Notes: a model not told the origin generated them from the sequence alone. A stretch of DNA of 64,000 nt from Permianibacter fluminis (GCF_013179735.1 NZ_JABMEG010000001.1:62001-126000); one strand, 5' to 3'. Positions 46,654 through 57,235 are shown, numbered from the stretch's first letter. Numbers and translations: made by a program.

Positions 46654-49600
46654 TCAGTTGCGACGCGCTTTGCGACGGCGGCCCAGCAACGCCAGCAACG
46701 CCAGCGCACCGATACCTACCGAACCGCCACCGCCGCCACCTTTGCTGCTGGTGCTGACGTTGGTGCCGCTGGTCACGGTCAGCATGAACGTGGTCGACGA
46801 GCGATCGGTCGGATTGGCCTGGTCATAGACCGTCACGGTGACTTCCGTTGTGCCTTCAAAGTTGGCTTCCGGGGTGATGTCAACGCTGTCACCCGAATCA
46901 TTGCCGTTCACTTTCGCGCTAATGTGCGCGCCGGTAACACTGATGATGTTCGGACCATTGTCATTATCGTGATAAATCACTGGCAGCCCGCTCAGCGTGG
47001 TGTTTTCAGCAATCGTCTGATTGCCAATATCGCCCACTTTGAGGTTACCCGCCACGGTGATGTTCTGGACCAGCTGACGCTGTCCCATGCCGGTCACGTT
47101 GCTGACAAACTGCAGCGGCAGTGTCTGACCTGACGCGGTTTCCGCGACACGGACTTTGAAGGTTAGGTCGAACTGGGTCGACTCTGGGCCCACATAGTCA
47201 TAGCAAACCACCAGATCTTTGCTCAGCTTGCTCTTCAGATCATCGTAAGCGTACTTGGTGGCGAGATCGCCATACAAAGGACCGAATGCGGTCAACGGGC
47301 CAGTGTAGCCTTGAACACCAATCGAACCATTTCCGGCCTGGTCAGCAAAATTCAGATCACCATAGGCCATCATGATTTCAAATTGGCCGTCATTGTGACG
47401 GATCTCAGGATTCATGATCAGATCGAAGCTATACCGATCATCTTCGTCGCTAATGTAGTTCGTATCCCCCCACCAACCTACCTCCATGTTCTGGGTGCGC
47501 GCACCGACCCATTCGAAAATCAAGTCATTGGTCGAACTCGAACTGGCCATCAACATGCCAGAAGTCGCACTCGCATCAAACCAGTCAACATTCAGCGGGG
47601 TGCCGAGGAACTTACCGGTCATCCCACCAAAAGCATCGAACTTTAGATCGCCACCTTTCCACATTACACCAATCATCGGCGTGTACGGCAGCGTCAGATA
47701 GGGGAACTCATGATGCAAGAGCATGGTGTCAGCGAAATACGGCTCCATGATCACCCAGCCCTGTGGCGAAACCAACAATTCCGGATAGGAAACGAAATCC
47801 TGGTTGTTGTACAGCGCATAGCCTGCGCCATCGCCCCAGAAGTTCGCGAGCGGAACCGCCAGAGCCTGAGTTCCCCAATGATCTGCCTGGCCACCAAAAT
47901 CTGGCATCAGACCTAGGTTCTTATACAGACCAACGAATCCGCCCCGACTCGACCCATAGTTGCTGGTGTAAATTGGTGTTTTGCAGCTAGCGTCTGTCTT
48001 GCTTGTCGTGAGCACATACTCGCGCTGCCAATTTTCTGAATTCAACTGCGTCCCGGCAACGCGAATGGTGTTGCCATTGACGCTCAGGCTGGCGCGCTGA
48101 CGTTTGTTGTTGATGCTGACCGAATCCGGCAGCAACGTAAGGCCCGCTGGCAAAGTCGTTTGCAGATCGATATTGCGGTCGGCACCGCTGGTATTTTCCA
48201 CCACATGCACCGTCACATCGATCACATCACCGCCACGAGCGCCAGTCTGACTGGTGGTCAGGCTGACGTCATCAACACCGCGGCTGAGTTTGACCGGGAC
48301 AAAGCCGACACTGCCCGGCGCACCAGCGCTGCCGATATCAAATGCACCGTAAGCGACGTCACCGGCGACCATTTCGGACAGGGTCCAGTTCAGATCGACA
48401 TCCACCGCCGTGCCATTGCTGCTGCCAGGGCCGTTGACCCGCAGATTGCTGCTGACACTGTTCGGAACAATCGCGGTGGCAATACGATAGGTATCGATGT
48501 AGTCGACTTCTTCACCGTCAGACAGACCGGTCCGGACGTTGTTGATGAACACCCAGTACTGGCCTGCGTCCGGATGGCTGATGCTGCAATAATTCAGCTC
48601 GACTTCGGTGTTGGAAATGCACAGCGTTTCGTCGTCGAAATCCGGCAGCCCGTTACCGTTGCTGTCCTGGCCGATGTAGATCGTCGCCCAGCCACGCTGC
48701 CAAACCAGTGGCGCCGCGTCGACCGTCTCGACGTTTTGGATATTTTCCACCACCAGACGGGCCGTACCCTCCGGCACGTTGACCAGCGTGGTGAGCGTGT
48801 TGCTGTGGGTATAGTCACCATCGAACTGCGGCGGAATGTGGTCGATGTCCTGCTTCAGGGCGACCGTTTCGACATCGGCCTTGACCAGACCATAACCGCG
48901 ATAATTGACGCTGTTCATCGCCGGCAGCGCGACATTGCTGAGCCGGTAGGCGCCGTTGTCACGATGGGCGGTCAACTCCAGATTGATCGGCAAGCCGCCA
49001 TGATCGTAGTTGATCGAGATCGGCCAGTGTGCGACCGGGATCGCCGGATTGTCCGCAGTGAAAATGACCTTGCTCCACAGCTCGATCTGTTCCGAGTTGA
49101 GAACGTGATCATTGCCGTTAGAGCGGAACTGGGCATCGGTCAGATCGGCGCGCAGCATCAGCGTTTTGCTTTCGCCAGCGCGCAGCGCGAAGGTTGACGG
49201 GAACACCTCGAACTTGACGCCATTTTGTGGGAACTCGCCTTCACCGGTGTTCCAGCGATCATAGGTCCAGTCGCCGGCACTGACCGTCCAGGTGCCATCG
49301 CGGGTGGCGCGAACGGTGCGAATCCAGCTGCAGATATCGCGGCAGTGATTGTTGACCAGCTGCGGCAGGTTCAGCTGTTTGACATCGCCGCCGTTGTGCG
49401 GATTGGCCGCTTCAAAGTTGCTGGCGGTTTCATCCATCACCAGACCGGCATCGACCGCGGCCAGCGCGTTGACGCGGCCGGCACCAGCCTTGTGGGTGTG
49501 AGCCGGACGTGGCGGCGTCCACTCGCTCAATTGTTCAGTGACCGTTTCACTGGCGGTCATGATCAACGCCGATTGCACTTCGGCCGGCGTCCAGTCCGGA

Positions 49601-51690
49601 TGCGCCTGACGCACCAGGGTCATCGTACCGGCGACATGCGGGCTCGCCATTGAGGTGCCACTGATCGCTGCCCAGTCACGCGACAGCGCCGAGTTCGGGT
49701 CAAACGGATGCTCGTCGGCATACGGGGCAAAAATATCGACGCCCGGTGCGCTCAGATGCGGTGCCAGTGAACCTTCGTAGGTGCTGATCGGTCCGCGCGA
49801 GGAAAAATCGGCCAGGCGATCGCCGGCAGCCGGATCGATGGTGCGGGTGATCGTGCTGGCGGAAATATCGGCGCTGTGACCCGCGCCACCGTCATGCATC
49901 CAGCTCAGCATTGCCTGACCATCCCAGGAGTGCAGCTGGATGCCCGGCAATGGATAGGTATCATTGACCAAGCCGTCATCGTCATCCGGATAACCGGCGT
50001 TGACCAGGACAAAGCCACCGGCGCCGCCGGCCATGACGTTATAGGCTTTCTGGACACGGGCGTTGCCGCCGCGTTTGCACACAACGATTTCCGTGCTGGT
50101 GAAAGTCCCTGGAGCAAATTCGTTCAGGCACTGCTCATCGCTATGATCGACGGCGTCGACCAAGGTGCCATTGATGCCCGCAGCCGAGATGCCACCGTAC
50201 TCGGTCCAGTCGTAAGTGGGAAAATCCGGCGGCGTGGTGCCGCCACCGCTGAGGCTCAGCGTTTTCTTGCCGAGTTCCAGCACCCGGTCAGTCGTGCTGG
50301 CCGCGACAATGGTGTACCACGGCGCTGAGTGCGACAGCGTATAGAAATTCGGACCGGCATTTCCGGCCGAAGCGGCCAGCGAAATGCCGGCTTCGCGTGC
50401 CGACAGGAAGGCCAGCGCGTTGGCGTCTTCCCACGGAAAACGCTCGGCACCGCCGATCGAGAAGTTAATCACGTCGACGCCATCTTGAATGGCTTGGTCG
50501 ATCGCCTTGATCACGGTTTCATCCGGGCAACCGCCGTTCGGGAAGCAGACCTGATAGGCGATGATGTTGGCGTGCGGAGCGACACCGGAGACGGTATCGA
50601 ATACCAGACCCGTCGGTACACCGTCGCCATCGCCGAGCGAAGAACCCAGCAGTGGCGCATTGTGAATCACGTTGCCGGCGACCGTACCGGCGGTATGGCT
50701 GCCGTGGCCGTTGTAATCTTCACCACTGGCCGGCCGAATACCTTCGAATGAATTGGTGATAAACGGCCAGCTCCAGACGCCGATCAGCTTGTCGTTACAC
50801 TGCAGCACGCCGGTGGCGCAATCACCGAGATAATTGCCAGAACCGAGCGGGTTGCTGTGGTCATAGCCATCATCACCGATATCGGCAAACGACGGGTGAT
50901 CAGTGTTGATACCCGAATCGATGATACCGACCAGCATGCCTTCGCCTTGCTGCGGCAAACCGGTGACCGACATGCCGGTCCAGACTTGATCGGCACCGAT
51001 AAATTCTGGTCCGCGATCGGTGTGCAGTTTCAGCAAGTCAGAACGCTGGACAAACTCCACTTGCGGCAGTTCTGCCAGCGCTTTGGCCTGGGCCTGGGTC
51101 AGCTTCATCGTGAAGCCGTTGATGGCATCGGTGAAGCGCAGTCGCGGCGCGTTATAAACGCCTTTGCTGCGGGCCGCCTGCAGCACTTCCTGCTGCTTGC
51201 CATTCAAATAGTGTTTGTACTGCTCAACGCGGGCTTTCTCGCTGGTTTGCATGCCGACCAGCGATTTGCCCTTGTCCAGCCACTTTTCCCAACCTGATTG
51301 GCTTTTCGCTTCGGCCTTCAGCGCACTCTTGGCGGTGGCGGCATAACCTTTGACCCGACCGTCATAGGTGGCAACCGGCTGGTCGTGCAGGCGAACGATG
51401 TAGACATCTTCACCTTTGCGCGCCGGCTCGGCGACGAATTTGGCGCGGCTCGAAGCCGGACGAATCTGCTGGTTGAGGCCACCGGGCTTGCCCTGGCGGA
51501 CTTCAGTCTGTGCTTTGTTGGTCTGGCTGCCGGTGCGCGCCGTGGCATAGCTCGCCAGGTTCTGCATGCGCACCTGTTGCAAGTGGTTATCCGCTTGCGT
51601 GGCATTGCTGGTGCCGGCGGCGGCATTTGCTGCCGCGCCGACGTACAACGCCGAGGCAATCACGATGGCCAGAGGCCGTCGGTTAAACAT
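46654..51690 (-). CDS. Giant S8 subtilisin-like protease with GlyGly-CTERM tail (paralogue 2)
   Basis: 1678 aa; GAGGAGAAG precedes ATG 51690. Signal peptide about 1-25; propeptide with VYIVRLHDQPVATYDGRVKG (about 96-115), shared with paralogue 3; triad Asp258, His329, Ser680; oxyanion Asn444; PA-like insert about 495-605. The C-terminal two-thirds carry beta-rich units (fn3-like, DUF11-like YVLTTSKTDASC region, cadherin-like ITPEANFEGTTEVTVTVYD). Tail GGGGGGSVGIGALALLALLG plus RRRKARR is a GlyGly-CTERM. Closest to paralogue 3; monocistronic by its own terminator. Confidence 0.94.
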   Translation of the reverse strand: MFNRRPLAIVIASALYVGAAANAAAGTSNATQADNHLQQVRMQNLASYATARTGSQTNKAQTEVRQGKPGGLNQQIRPASSRAKFVAEPARKGEDVYIVRLHDQPVATYDGRVKGYAATAKSALKAEAKSQSGWEKWLDKGKSLVGMQTSEKARVEQYKHYLNGKQQEVLQAARSKGVYNAPRLRFTDAINGFTMKLTQAQAKALAELPQVEFVQRSDLLKLHTDRGPEFIGADQVWTGMSVTGLPQQGEGMLVGIIDSGINTDHPSFADIGDDGYDHSNPLGSGNYLGDCATGVLQCNDKLIGVWSWPFITNSFEGIRPASGEDYNGHGSHTAGTVAGNVIHNAPLLGSSLGDGDGVPTGLVFDTVSGVAPHANIIAYQVCFPNGGCPDETVIKAIDQAIQDGVDVINFSIGGAERFPWEDANALAFLSAREAGISLAASAGNAGPNFYTLSHSAPWYTIVAASTTDRVLELGKKTLSLSGGGTTPPDFPTYDWTEYGGISAAGINGTLVDAVDHSDEQCLNEFAPGTFTSTEIVVCKRGGNARVQKAYNVMAGGAGGFVLVNAGYPDDDDGLVNDTYPLPGIQLHSWDGQAMLSWMHDGGAGHSADISASTITRTIDPAAGDRLADFSSRGPISTYEGSLAPHLSAPGVDIFAPYADEHPFDPNSALSRDWAAISGTSMASPHVAGTMTLVRQAHPDWTPAEVQSALIMTASETVTEQLSEWTPPRPAHTHKAGAGRVNALAAVDAGLVMDETASNFEAANPHNGGDVKQLNLPQLVNNHCRDICSWIRTVRATRDGTWTVSAGDWTYDRWNTGEGEFPQNGVKFEVFPSTFALRAGESKTLMLRADLTDAQFRSNGNDHVLNSEQIELWSKVIFTADNPAIPVAHWPISINYDHGGLPINLELTAHRDNGAYRLSNVALPAMNSVNYRGYGLVKADVETVALKQDIDHIPPQFDGDYTHSNTLTTLVNVPEGTARLVVENIQNVETVDAAPLVWQRGWATIYIGQDSNGNGLPDFDDETLCISNTEVELNYCSISHPDAGQYWVFINNVRTGLSDGEEVDYIDTYRIATAIVPNSVSSNLRVNGPGSSNGTAVDVDLNWTLSEMVAGDVAYGAFDIGSAGAPGSVGFVPVKLSRGVDDVSLTTSQTGARGGDVIDVTVHVVENTSGADRNIDLQTTLPAGLTLLPDSVSINNKRQRASLSVNGNTIRVAGTQLNSENWQREYVLTTSKTDASCKTPIYTSNYGSSRGGFVGLYKNLGLMPDFGGQADHWGTQALAVPLANFWGDGAGYALYNNQDFVSYPELLVSPQGWVIMEPYFADTMLLHHEFPYLTLPYTPMIGVMWKGGDLKFDAFGGMTGKFLGTPLNVDWFDASATSGMLMASSSSTNDLIFEWVGARTQNMEVGWWGDTNYISDEDDRYSFDLIMNPEIRHNDGQFEIMMAYGDLNFADQAGNGSIGVQGYTGPLTAFGPLYGDLATKYAYDDLKSKLSKDLVVCYDYVGPESTQFDLTFKVRVAETASGQTLPLQFVSNVTGMGQRQLVQNITVAGNLKVGDIGNQTIAENTTLSGLPVIYHDNDNGPNIISVTGAHISAKVNGNDSGDSVDITPEANFEGTTEVTVTVYDQANPTDRSSTTFMLTVTSGTNVSTSSKGGGGGGSVGIGALALLALLGRRRKARRN

Positions 51691-51966
51691 GGTCTTCTCC
51701 TCATGCTCCCCGCAGGGATCGTTCTGGGTACTGCTTTTTTCGCGGGGCTATGTATGCCGCAGGGATTGGTCAAGGAGTGAGCGAATATTTGTGCAGAATT
51801 GTCGAAACCGGCGCCGGCACCAGGCCGGATGAGTTAAAGAATAATGCGCAAAATCAGTGACTTGGCCAGGATTGCTAAATTCTCGCAACGACAACTGCCC
51901 GGTACGGCAGCCAAAGTAAAAACGGCGACCCGAAGGTCGCCGCCTGTTACCGATTAGCCGTGCCAA
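51691..51966. promoter_or_regulatory. Upstream region of subtilase gene 2 with conserved motif
   Basis: On the minus strand CTGCACAAATATTCGCTCAC (about 51803-51784) and, further down, TTGACC then CATACATAGCCC repeat nearly unchanged upstream of gene 3, marking a conserved promoter. The terminator of gene 3 lies at 51923-51942. Confidence 0.65.
51923..51942 (-). terminator. Terminator of the third subtilase gene
   Basis: Minus strand CGGCGACC - TTCG - GGTCGCCG followed by TTTTTAC, 25 bases past the stop. Confidence 0.88.
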
Positions 51967-54900
51967 TTAGGTTGTGAGTACCAGCGAACGCCGACGCCGC
52001 CAGCCTGCTGCGGTCACTAGCAGCAGTGCCAGATAAGCGACACTGCCACCGCCGCCGCCACTATTGTTGCCGCTGCTACCACCATTGCTCGGCGGCGGCG
52101 TCACGACCACATCCGTGCCTTTGGTCACCGTCAGCATGAACGAGGTCGACACGCTGTCAGCCGGGTTGTCATTGTCGGTAACGGTCACCGTGACTTCGGT
52201 GGTGCCTTCGAAGTTGGCCGCTGGCATCAGATCGAACTCATCGCCCGGTTCGTTACCATGCATCGTCGCCGTGACATGATCGCCACGCACCGAAACCGTA
52301 TTGCTGGCGCTATCGTTATCGCTGTACAGCACAGCAATGCCTTCAAGTAGCGTGTTCTCGACCACTGTCTGGTTCGGAATGGCGCCAATGCTGAGGTTGC
52401 CATTGACGGTAATCAGCTGATCAACATTGACGTTGCTGACGCCATCGACCTGACTGACGAAATGAATCAGCTGATCCTGGCTGCCGACATCGTCATTGAC
52501 TCGCACCTGGAAGCGCAGATCAAACTGAGTCGATTCCGGCCCAACGTAGTCATAGCAAACCACCAGACCATCGGACAGCTTGGCTTTCAGATCATTGAAC
52601 GCGTAAGTGACCCCCTTCGGCCCATCCAATGGGCCGAACATCGTCATCGGTCCAGTGAAGCCTTGCAAACCGATCGCGCCATTGCCCGGCTGGGTGCCGA
52701 AATCAATGTCGTCATAGGCCATGATCACTTCGAATTCACCGTCTTCAAAACGGGTATGGCGATTCAGGATCATTTCGGCGTCGTAACGGTCATCCAGTTC
52801 GGTCCAGATCCGCTCCCAGGTATTCAGATCGAGTTCGTGCGTTTCGTTACGAGCACCGTCCCACTCGACGACCACTTCATCGTGGGTGTAGGCGACGGTC
52901 ATGCCGGCAGATTGCTCACCATCCCAACCAAGCGGCGTGCCCATCGTGTAGTTGTTCCACGGATCGCCTTGCCAGATCACGCCGAGCTTGCCGTCCGGCG
53001 CGGTCCAGGTCGGCAGCTTACTGTGGCCGTGCATCTCGAAGATCATCGCGGCATCAAACGCCGCCCAGCCCTGTGGCGACACCATGAGTTCCGGGTAGGA
53101 CACATTCGGATTGTTGTACAAGGACATGCCATCACCCCAGTACGCCGCCAACGGCAAGGTCGCGTAGTTGGTGAAATTATCCTCGTTCGTGTAATGGCCA
53201 CCAAAGTCCGGGGCATAGCCAAACATCGCCAGATCAACATAGCCACCATCGGATGTTGTGCCATCCATGTAGTAACCGTAATCGGGTGTCCGGCACAGCG
53301 CGTCGGTGCGGTTGGTGGTGATGCGATAATCTGCCGGCCATTGCTCCGAATTCTGCTGACTGCCGGCGACGCGAATGTGATTACCGGTGACAGTCAGGCT
53401 GGATTGCAACGCCTGCTGAAGCTTGACCGAGCCCGGTACCAATGTCAGCCCCGACGGCAGCGTCGTAGCCAGATCGAACCTCCGATCCGCGCCAGTCAGG
53501 TTCTCCACTACATGCAGCGACACATCGATCAATTCGCCGGCGCGGGCCCGGGTCTGACTGGTCTTCAAACTGACGTCATCAACCCCGCGCGCAATCTTCA
53601 GCGGCACCATGCCGACCGAACCCGGCGTGTTGGCCGAACCGATATCGAGCGCACCATACAACACGTCGCCATCATCGGCACCTTGCAGATCGTAAGTCAG
53701 ATCGAGTGCCGCCGGATTGATGCCATCAGTGCTGGCCGGGCCGCTGAGCTGCAAATCACTGCTGACGGCATCCGCGACGATCGCCGTGGCTATGCGGTAG
53801 CTGTCGCTGGTTTGCTGATCGCTCATCTGGGTGTTGAAGTTGTGAATCACGACCCAGTACTGACCCGGCTCCGGCCGGTTGATATTGCAGAAATCCATTT
53901 CGGATTCGGTGGTCGAGTAGCAAATCGACTCGTCCTCCCACTGCGGCAAGCCATCACCATTGCTGTCAAAACCAATCATGATGTCGGCATCACCACGCCG
54001 CCAGTTTTCTTCGGCGGTCGTGCCGAGGTTCTTGATGTTCTCGACCACCAGACGGAGCGTACCTGCTGGCACCTGCACCAATCGGATCGCCGCCGCCTGG
54101 AAGTCATTGTCGACAATCGGACTCTGCCAGTCCGGATCGATCGGCAAGGTCACATCTTCCACCTCGGCCTTGGTCAAGCCAAAACCGCGATAGCTGACCT
54201 GATTCAGTTTCGGCAGAGTCAGATTGCTCAGGCGATAATTGCCTTGGTCACGATGACCAGCAATCGTCAGCGCTTCCGGCAAGGCGCCGTGATCAAACTT
54301 CAGCGCCACAGGCCAATGCGCTGCCGGAATGCTGCTGTCATCTGGCGTCAAGCGGACCTTGCCCCAGACTTCCTGCTCGGCATTGCCGGCTGCGCTTTGC
54401 GAATCGAGAATTTCGCCGCGGATCTGGATGGTTCGGCTCTCGCCGGCGCGCAGCGTGAACGTTTCCGGAATACTGCTCAAACGCACGCTGTATTCATCGG
54501 TTTCGGCCGACACGGTCCAACTGCCATCACGAGTCGCCTTGACGGTGCGCAACCACACGCAGTTATGCCGGCAATGCATATTAACCAGTTCGGGCAGATT
54601 CAGGCTCTTGACGTCGCCACCATTGCGCGGATTGGCCAACTCGAAATTGCTGGCGGTTTCATCCATCACCAAACCGGCATTACTGGCCGCCAGCACATCG
54701 ATACGGCCGGACCCGGCACGATAGGTACTGGCCGGAACCGGATCGGCACCCTGATATGGCTGATAGCTGACCACTTCTCTCGCGGTCATTTGCAGCGCCG
54801 ATTGCACTTCAGCCGGCGTCCAGTCCGGATGCTCCTGGCGCAATAGCGTCATTGCGCCGGCGACATGCGGGCTCGCCATCGAGGTACCGCTCATGACGGT

Positions 54901-56961
54901 CCAGTCACGCGAGAACGGCGCCACCGAGAACGGATGTTCATCGGCAAACGGTGCGAAGATATCGACACCGGGCGCAGCAATGCCGGGCACCAGATGGCCC
55001 TCATAGGTGCTGCTCGGTCCGCGCGAGGAAAAGTCAGCCAGCAGATCGGCCGCACTCGAATCAATCGTTCGGGTTGGAATCGCCGCCGAGATACTTGCGA
55101 CATGGCCACTGCCAGATCCCAGCCAGGCGATCAGGCTGTCACCGTCCCAGCTGGCGATGTGCACACCGGGAATCGGATAAACATCGTTGACCAGATCGGA
55201 GCCCTCGCCCCAATCGATGGCGTTGTACAACACAAAACCACCGGCGCCGCCAGCGGCAACGTTGTTGGCTTTTTCGACGCGGCCGTTGTTGCCGCGCTTG
55301 CAGACAACAATCTCGCCATTATTGAACGTGCCGGCCGGGAATGGATTCTCGCAGAGCTCGTCACCGAACGCGGCAGCCGAAACAATAGGTCCGCTGTAGC
55401 CCGGCGAAATGCCGCGGCCTTCGGTGATGTCCGGCATCGAATCAGTGCCGCCGCTGAAACTGCCAAGCGTTTTGGCCGGAATGTCGAGTACGCGATCATG
55501 CGTGGTCGCGGCAACCGACAGCAGCCAGGGTGAAGTGTGGTCGCTCGATTGCATGATCTCGGACCAACCGTCGGAACCGGAATTGCCGGCCGACACGGCG
55601 ACCGAAATGCCCGCTTCGCGCGCGCTCAGGAACGCCAGCTCGGCGGCATCTTCCCATGGAAAACTTTCCGAACCACCGATCGAGAAGTTGATCACATCGA
55701 CGCCATCCTGAATCGCTTGATCCACCGCTTTCAGAATCGCTTCGCCCATGCAGCCGTAGTAGGGATCGCCACCACCACCGGGATAGCAGACTTGATAGGC
55801 AATGATATTGGCGTGTGGCGCGACACCGGACACGGCAGCAAACGTCAGCCCGGTTGGCACACCGTCGCCATCACCGATGCTGGAACCGAGCATCGGCGCG
55901 TTGTGGGTCACGTTGCCGGCGACAGTGCCAGCGGTATGCGAACCGTGGCCGTTGTAATCTTCGCCGTTGGCTGGCCGCTTCATGACGCGCGGCATCCAGC
56001 TCGGATCCCAATCTGGCGCCTGAAATTCATCGTTGTCGTAAATGCCGGTGATCACCGGCCAACTCCAGACGCCGATCAATTTGTCGTTGCACATCGCGGC
56101 AAACCCAGTGGCGCAATCGCCAAGATAATTGCCTGCACCACGCGGATTGACGTGCTGATAACCATCGTCGCCGACCGCGGCGAACGACACATGATCGCTG
56201 TTGATGCCGGTATCGATGATACCGACCAGCATGCCTTCACCCTGATGGGCGAGCCCGGTCACGCTCTGGCCCTGCCAGATTTGATCGGCGCCGATAAAAT
56301 GCGGCCCTTCGTCGGTGTTCAACTTGTACAGCTGTGAGCGCTGCACGTAAGCAACCTCCGGCATCGCCGCCATCGCCGCTGCCTGCTGTTGCGTCATCTT
56401 GACTGAGAAACCGTTGATCGCATCGGTGTACTGCATGCGCACCGGCTTGGTGATGCCCAGCAACAACGCTTGTTTGAGCACGCCTTGCTGCTTGTTCAGC
56501 AGGTAATTCTTGTAACGCTTGCTGGCTTTCTGCGCGTCGCTGGTCAGGTTCAGTGCCGCTTTGCCTTTCTGCAGCCACTTGTCCCAGGTCGATTGCTGCG
56601 CTTCGCTCAGCGCGACACTTCGTTTCGATGTCGCGGCATAACCTTTGATGCGACCGTCGTAGGTCGCGACCGGTTGATCGTGCAAGCGCACGATGTAGGT
56701 GTCTTCACCGCTCCGGTCTGGTTCGGCAGTGAATTTGTCGGCGGCAGACGCCGGGCGAATGTGCTGATTCACCCCGCCGCGGCGAGCGCCCAATCCGTTC
56801 GGCCCTGCTCGTTCGACCTGCGCTGTCGCGGCGGATTTAGCCAAAGGAATTTGCTGTAGTGTGTGCCCGCTCACTCGGCCAGCGGTCGCGGCCGTTGCCG
56901 CGATGGCACTGGCGGCCAACGCCGACGCGACCAGTACGGCCAGCGGTCGTAGATTGCCCAT
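51967..56961 (-). CDS. Giant S8 subtilisin-like protease with GlyGly-CTERM tail (paralogue 3)
   Basis: 1664 aa; AAAGGAGGG precedes ATG 56961. Signal peptide about 1-28; I9-like propeptide about 85-210 (TYIVRLHDQPVATYDGRIKG); catalytic Asp250, His339, Ser695, oxyanion Asn461; PA-like insert about 520-625. C-terminal beta-rich region as in paralogue 2, including PEPGQYWVVIHN and a cadherin-like unit near 1545-1630. Tail NNSGGGGGSVAYLALLLVTA then GWRRRR is a GlyGly-CTERM. Predicted to be exported by Sec and type II secretion, then processed by rhombosortase. First gene of the array in transcription direction. Confidence 0.94.
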   Translation of the reverse strand: MGNLRPLAVLVASALAASAIAATAATAGRVSGHTLQQIPLAKSAATAQVERAGPNGLGARRGGVNQHIRPASAADKFTAEPDRSGEDTYIVRLHDQPVATYDGRIKGYAATSKRSVALSEAQQSTWDKWLQKGKAALNLTSDAQKASKRYKNYLLNKQQGVLKQALLLGITKPVRMQYTDAINGFSVKMTQQQAAAMAAMPEVAYVQRSQLYKLNTDEGPHFIGADQIWQGQSVTGLAHQGEGMLVGIIDTGINSDHVSFAAVGDDGYQHVNPRGAGNYLGDCATGFAAMCNDKLIGVWSWPVITGIYDNDEFQAPDWDPSWMPRVMKRPANGEDYNGHGSHTAGTVAGNVTHNAPMLGSSIGDGDGVPTGLTFAAVSGVAPHANIIAYQVCYPGGGGDPYYGCMGEAILKAVDQAIQDGVDVINFSIGGSESFPWEDAAELAFLSAREAGISVAVSAGNSGSDGWSEIMQSSDHTSPWLLSVAATTHDRVLDIPAKTLGSFSGGTDSMPDITEGRGISPGYSGPIVSAAAFGDELCENPFPAGTFNNGEIVVCKRGNNGRVEKANNVAAGGAGGFVLYNAIDWGEGSDLVNDVYPIPGVHIASWDGDSLIAWLGSGSGHVASISAAIPTRTIDSSAADLLADFSSRGPSSTYEGHLVPGIAAPGVDIFAPFADEHPFSVAPFSRDWTVMSGTSMASPHVAGAMTLLRQEHPDWTPAEVQSALQMTAREVVSYQPYQGADPVPASTYRAGSGRIDVLAASNAGLVMDETASNFELANPRNGGDVKSLNLPELVNMHCRHNCVWLRTVKATRDGSWTVSAETDEYSVRLSSIPETFTLRAGESRTIQIRGEILDSQSAAGNAEQEVWGKVRLTPDDSSIPAAHWPVALKFDHGALPEALTIAGHRDQGNYRLSNLTLPKLNQVSYRGFGLTKAEVEDVTLPIDPDWQSPIVDNDFQAAAIRLVQVPAGTLRLVVENIKNLGTTAEENWRRGDADIMIGFDSNGDGLPQWEDESICYSTTESEMDFCNINRPEPGQYWVVIHNFNTQMSDQQTSDSYRIATAIVADAVSSDLQLSGPASTDGINPAALDLTYDLQGADDGDVLYGALDIGSANTPGSVGMVPLKIARGVDDVSLKTSQTRARAGELIDVSLHVVENLTGADRRFDLATTLPSGLTLVPGSVKLQQALQSSLTVTGNHIRVAGSQQNSEQWPADYRITTNRTDALCRTPDYGYYMDGTTSDGGYVDLAMFGYAPDFGGHYTNEDNFTNYATLPLAAYWGDGMSLYNNPNVSYPELMVSPQGWAAFDAAMIFEMHGHSKLPTWTAPDGKLGVIWQGDPWNNYTMGTPLGWDGEQSAGMTVAYTHDEVVVEWDGARNETHELDLNTWERIWTELDDRYDAEMILNRHTRFEDGEFEVIMAYDDIDFGTQPGNGAIGLQGFTGPMTMFGPLDGPKGVTYAFNDLKAKLSDGLVVCYDYVGPESTQFDLRFQVRVNDDVGSQDQLIHFVSQVDGVSNVNVDQLITVNGNLSIGAIPNQTVVENTLLEGIAVLYSDNDSASNTVSVRGDHVTATMHGNEPGDEFDLMPAANFEGTTEVTVTVTDNDNPADSVSTSFMLTVTKGTDVVVTPPPSNGGSSGNNSGGGGGSVAYLALLLVTAAGWRRRRSLVLTT

Positions 56962-57235
56962 AAAACCCTCCTTTTTTTTGTGGTACTTCTGTTACTCCTT
57001 TGCTGGAGTGGGCTATCTATGCGCCTGGGGTCGGTCAAATAGTGAGCAGATATTTGTGCAGATTTGTGCGAAATTCGTACGCACGTAGCAGCTTGTCGGA
57101 AGGTAAAGCTCCATAAAATCAAGACATTAACTATATTCCTGGAGGTAGAGCTGACCGCCGCGTCGCCGCCGGTCGATTGCATCGCCGCACGCCAGCGACT
57201 CTAATGACGTAACTCCTTTGGAAACCTTGTTGTTT
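56962..57235. promoter_or_regulatory. Divergent region between subtilase gene 3 and mipA-like gene
   Basis: Towards gene 3 the minus strand has GCACAAATCT-GCACAAATAT, a 10-base direct repeat (about 57070-57050), then CTGCTCAC, TTGACC and CATAGATAGCCC. Towards the mipA-like gene a TATATT hexamer at 57132-57137 could be a -10 without a clear -35. Confidence 0.55.

Noticed and set aside
52462..54846. 794-codon open frame opposite subtilase gene 3
   Set aside because: Antisense shadow of a well-supported gene with intact catalytic motifs; composition (Gln/Arg/His-rich) is typical of shadows.
46654..57000. Repeated array as CRISPR or rearrangement artefact
   Set aside because: The three units are diverged coding paralogues with distinct lengths and flanks, not identical copies from an assembly error.
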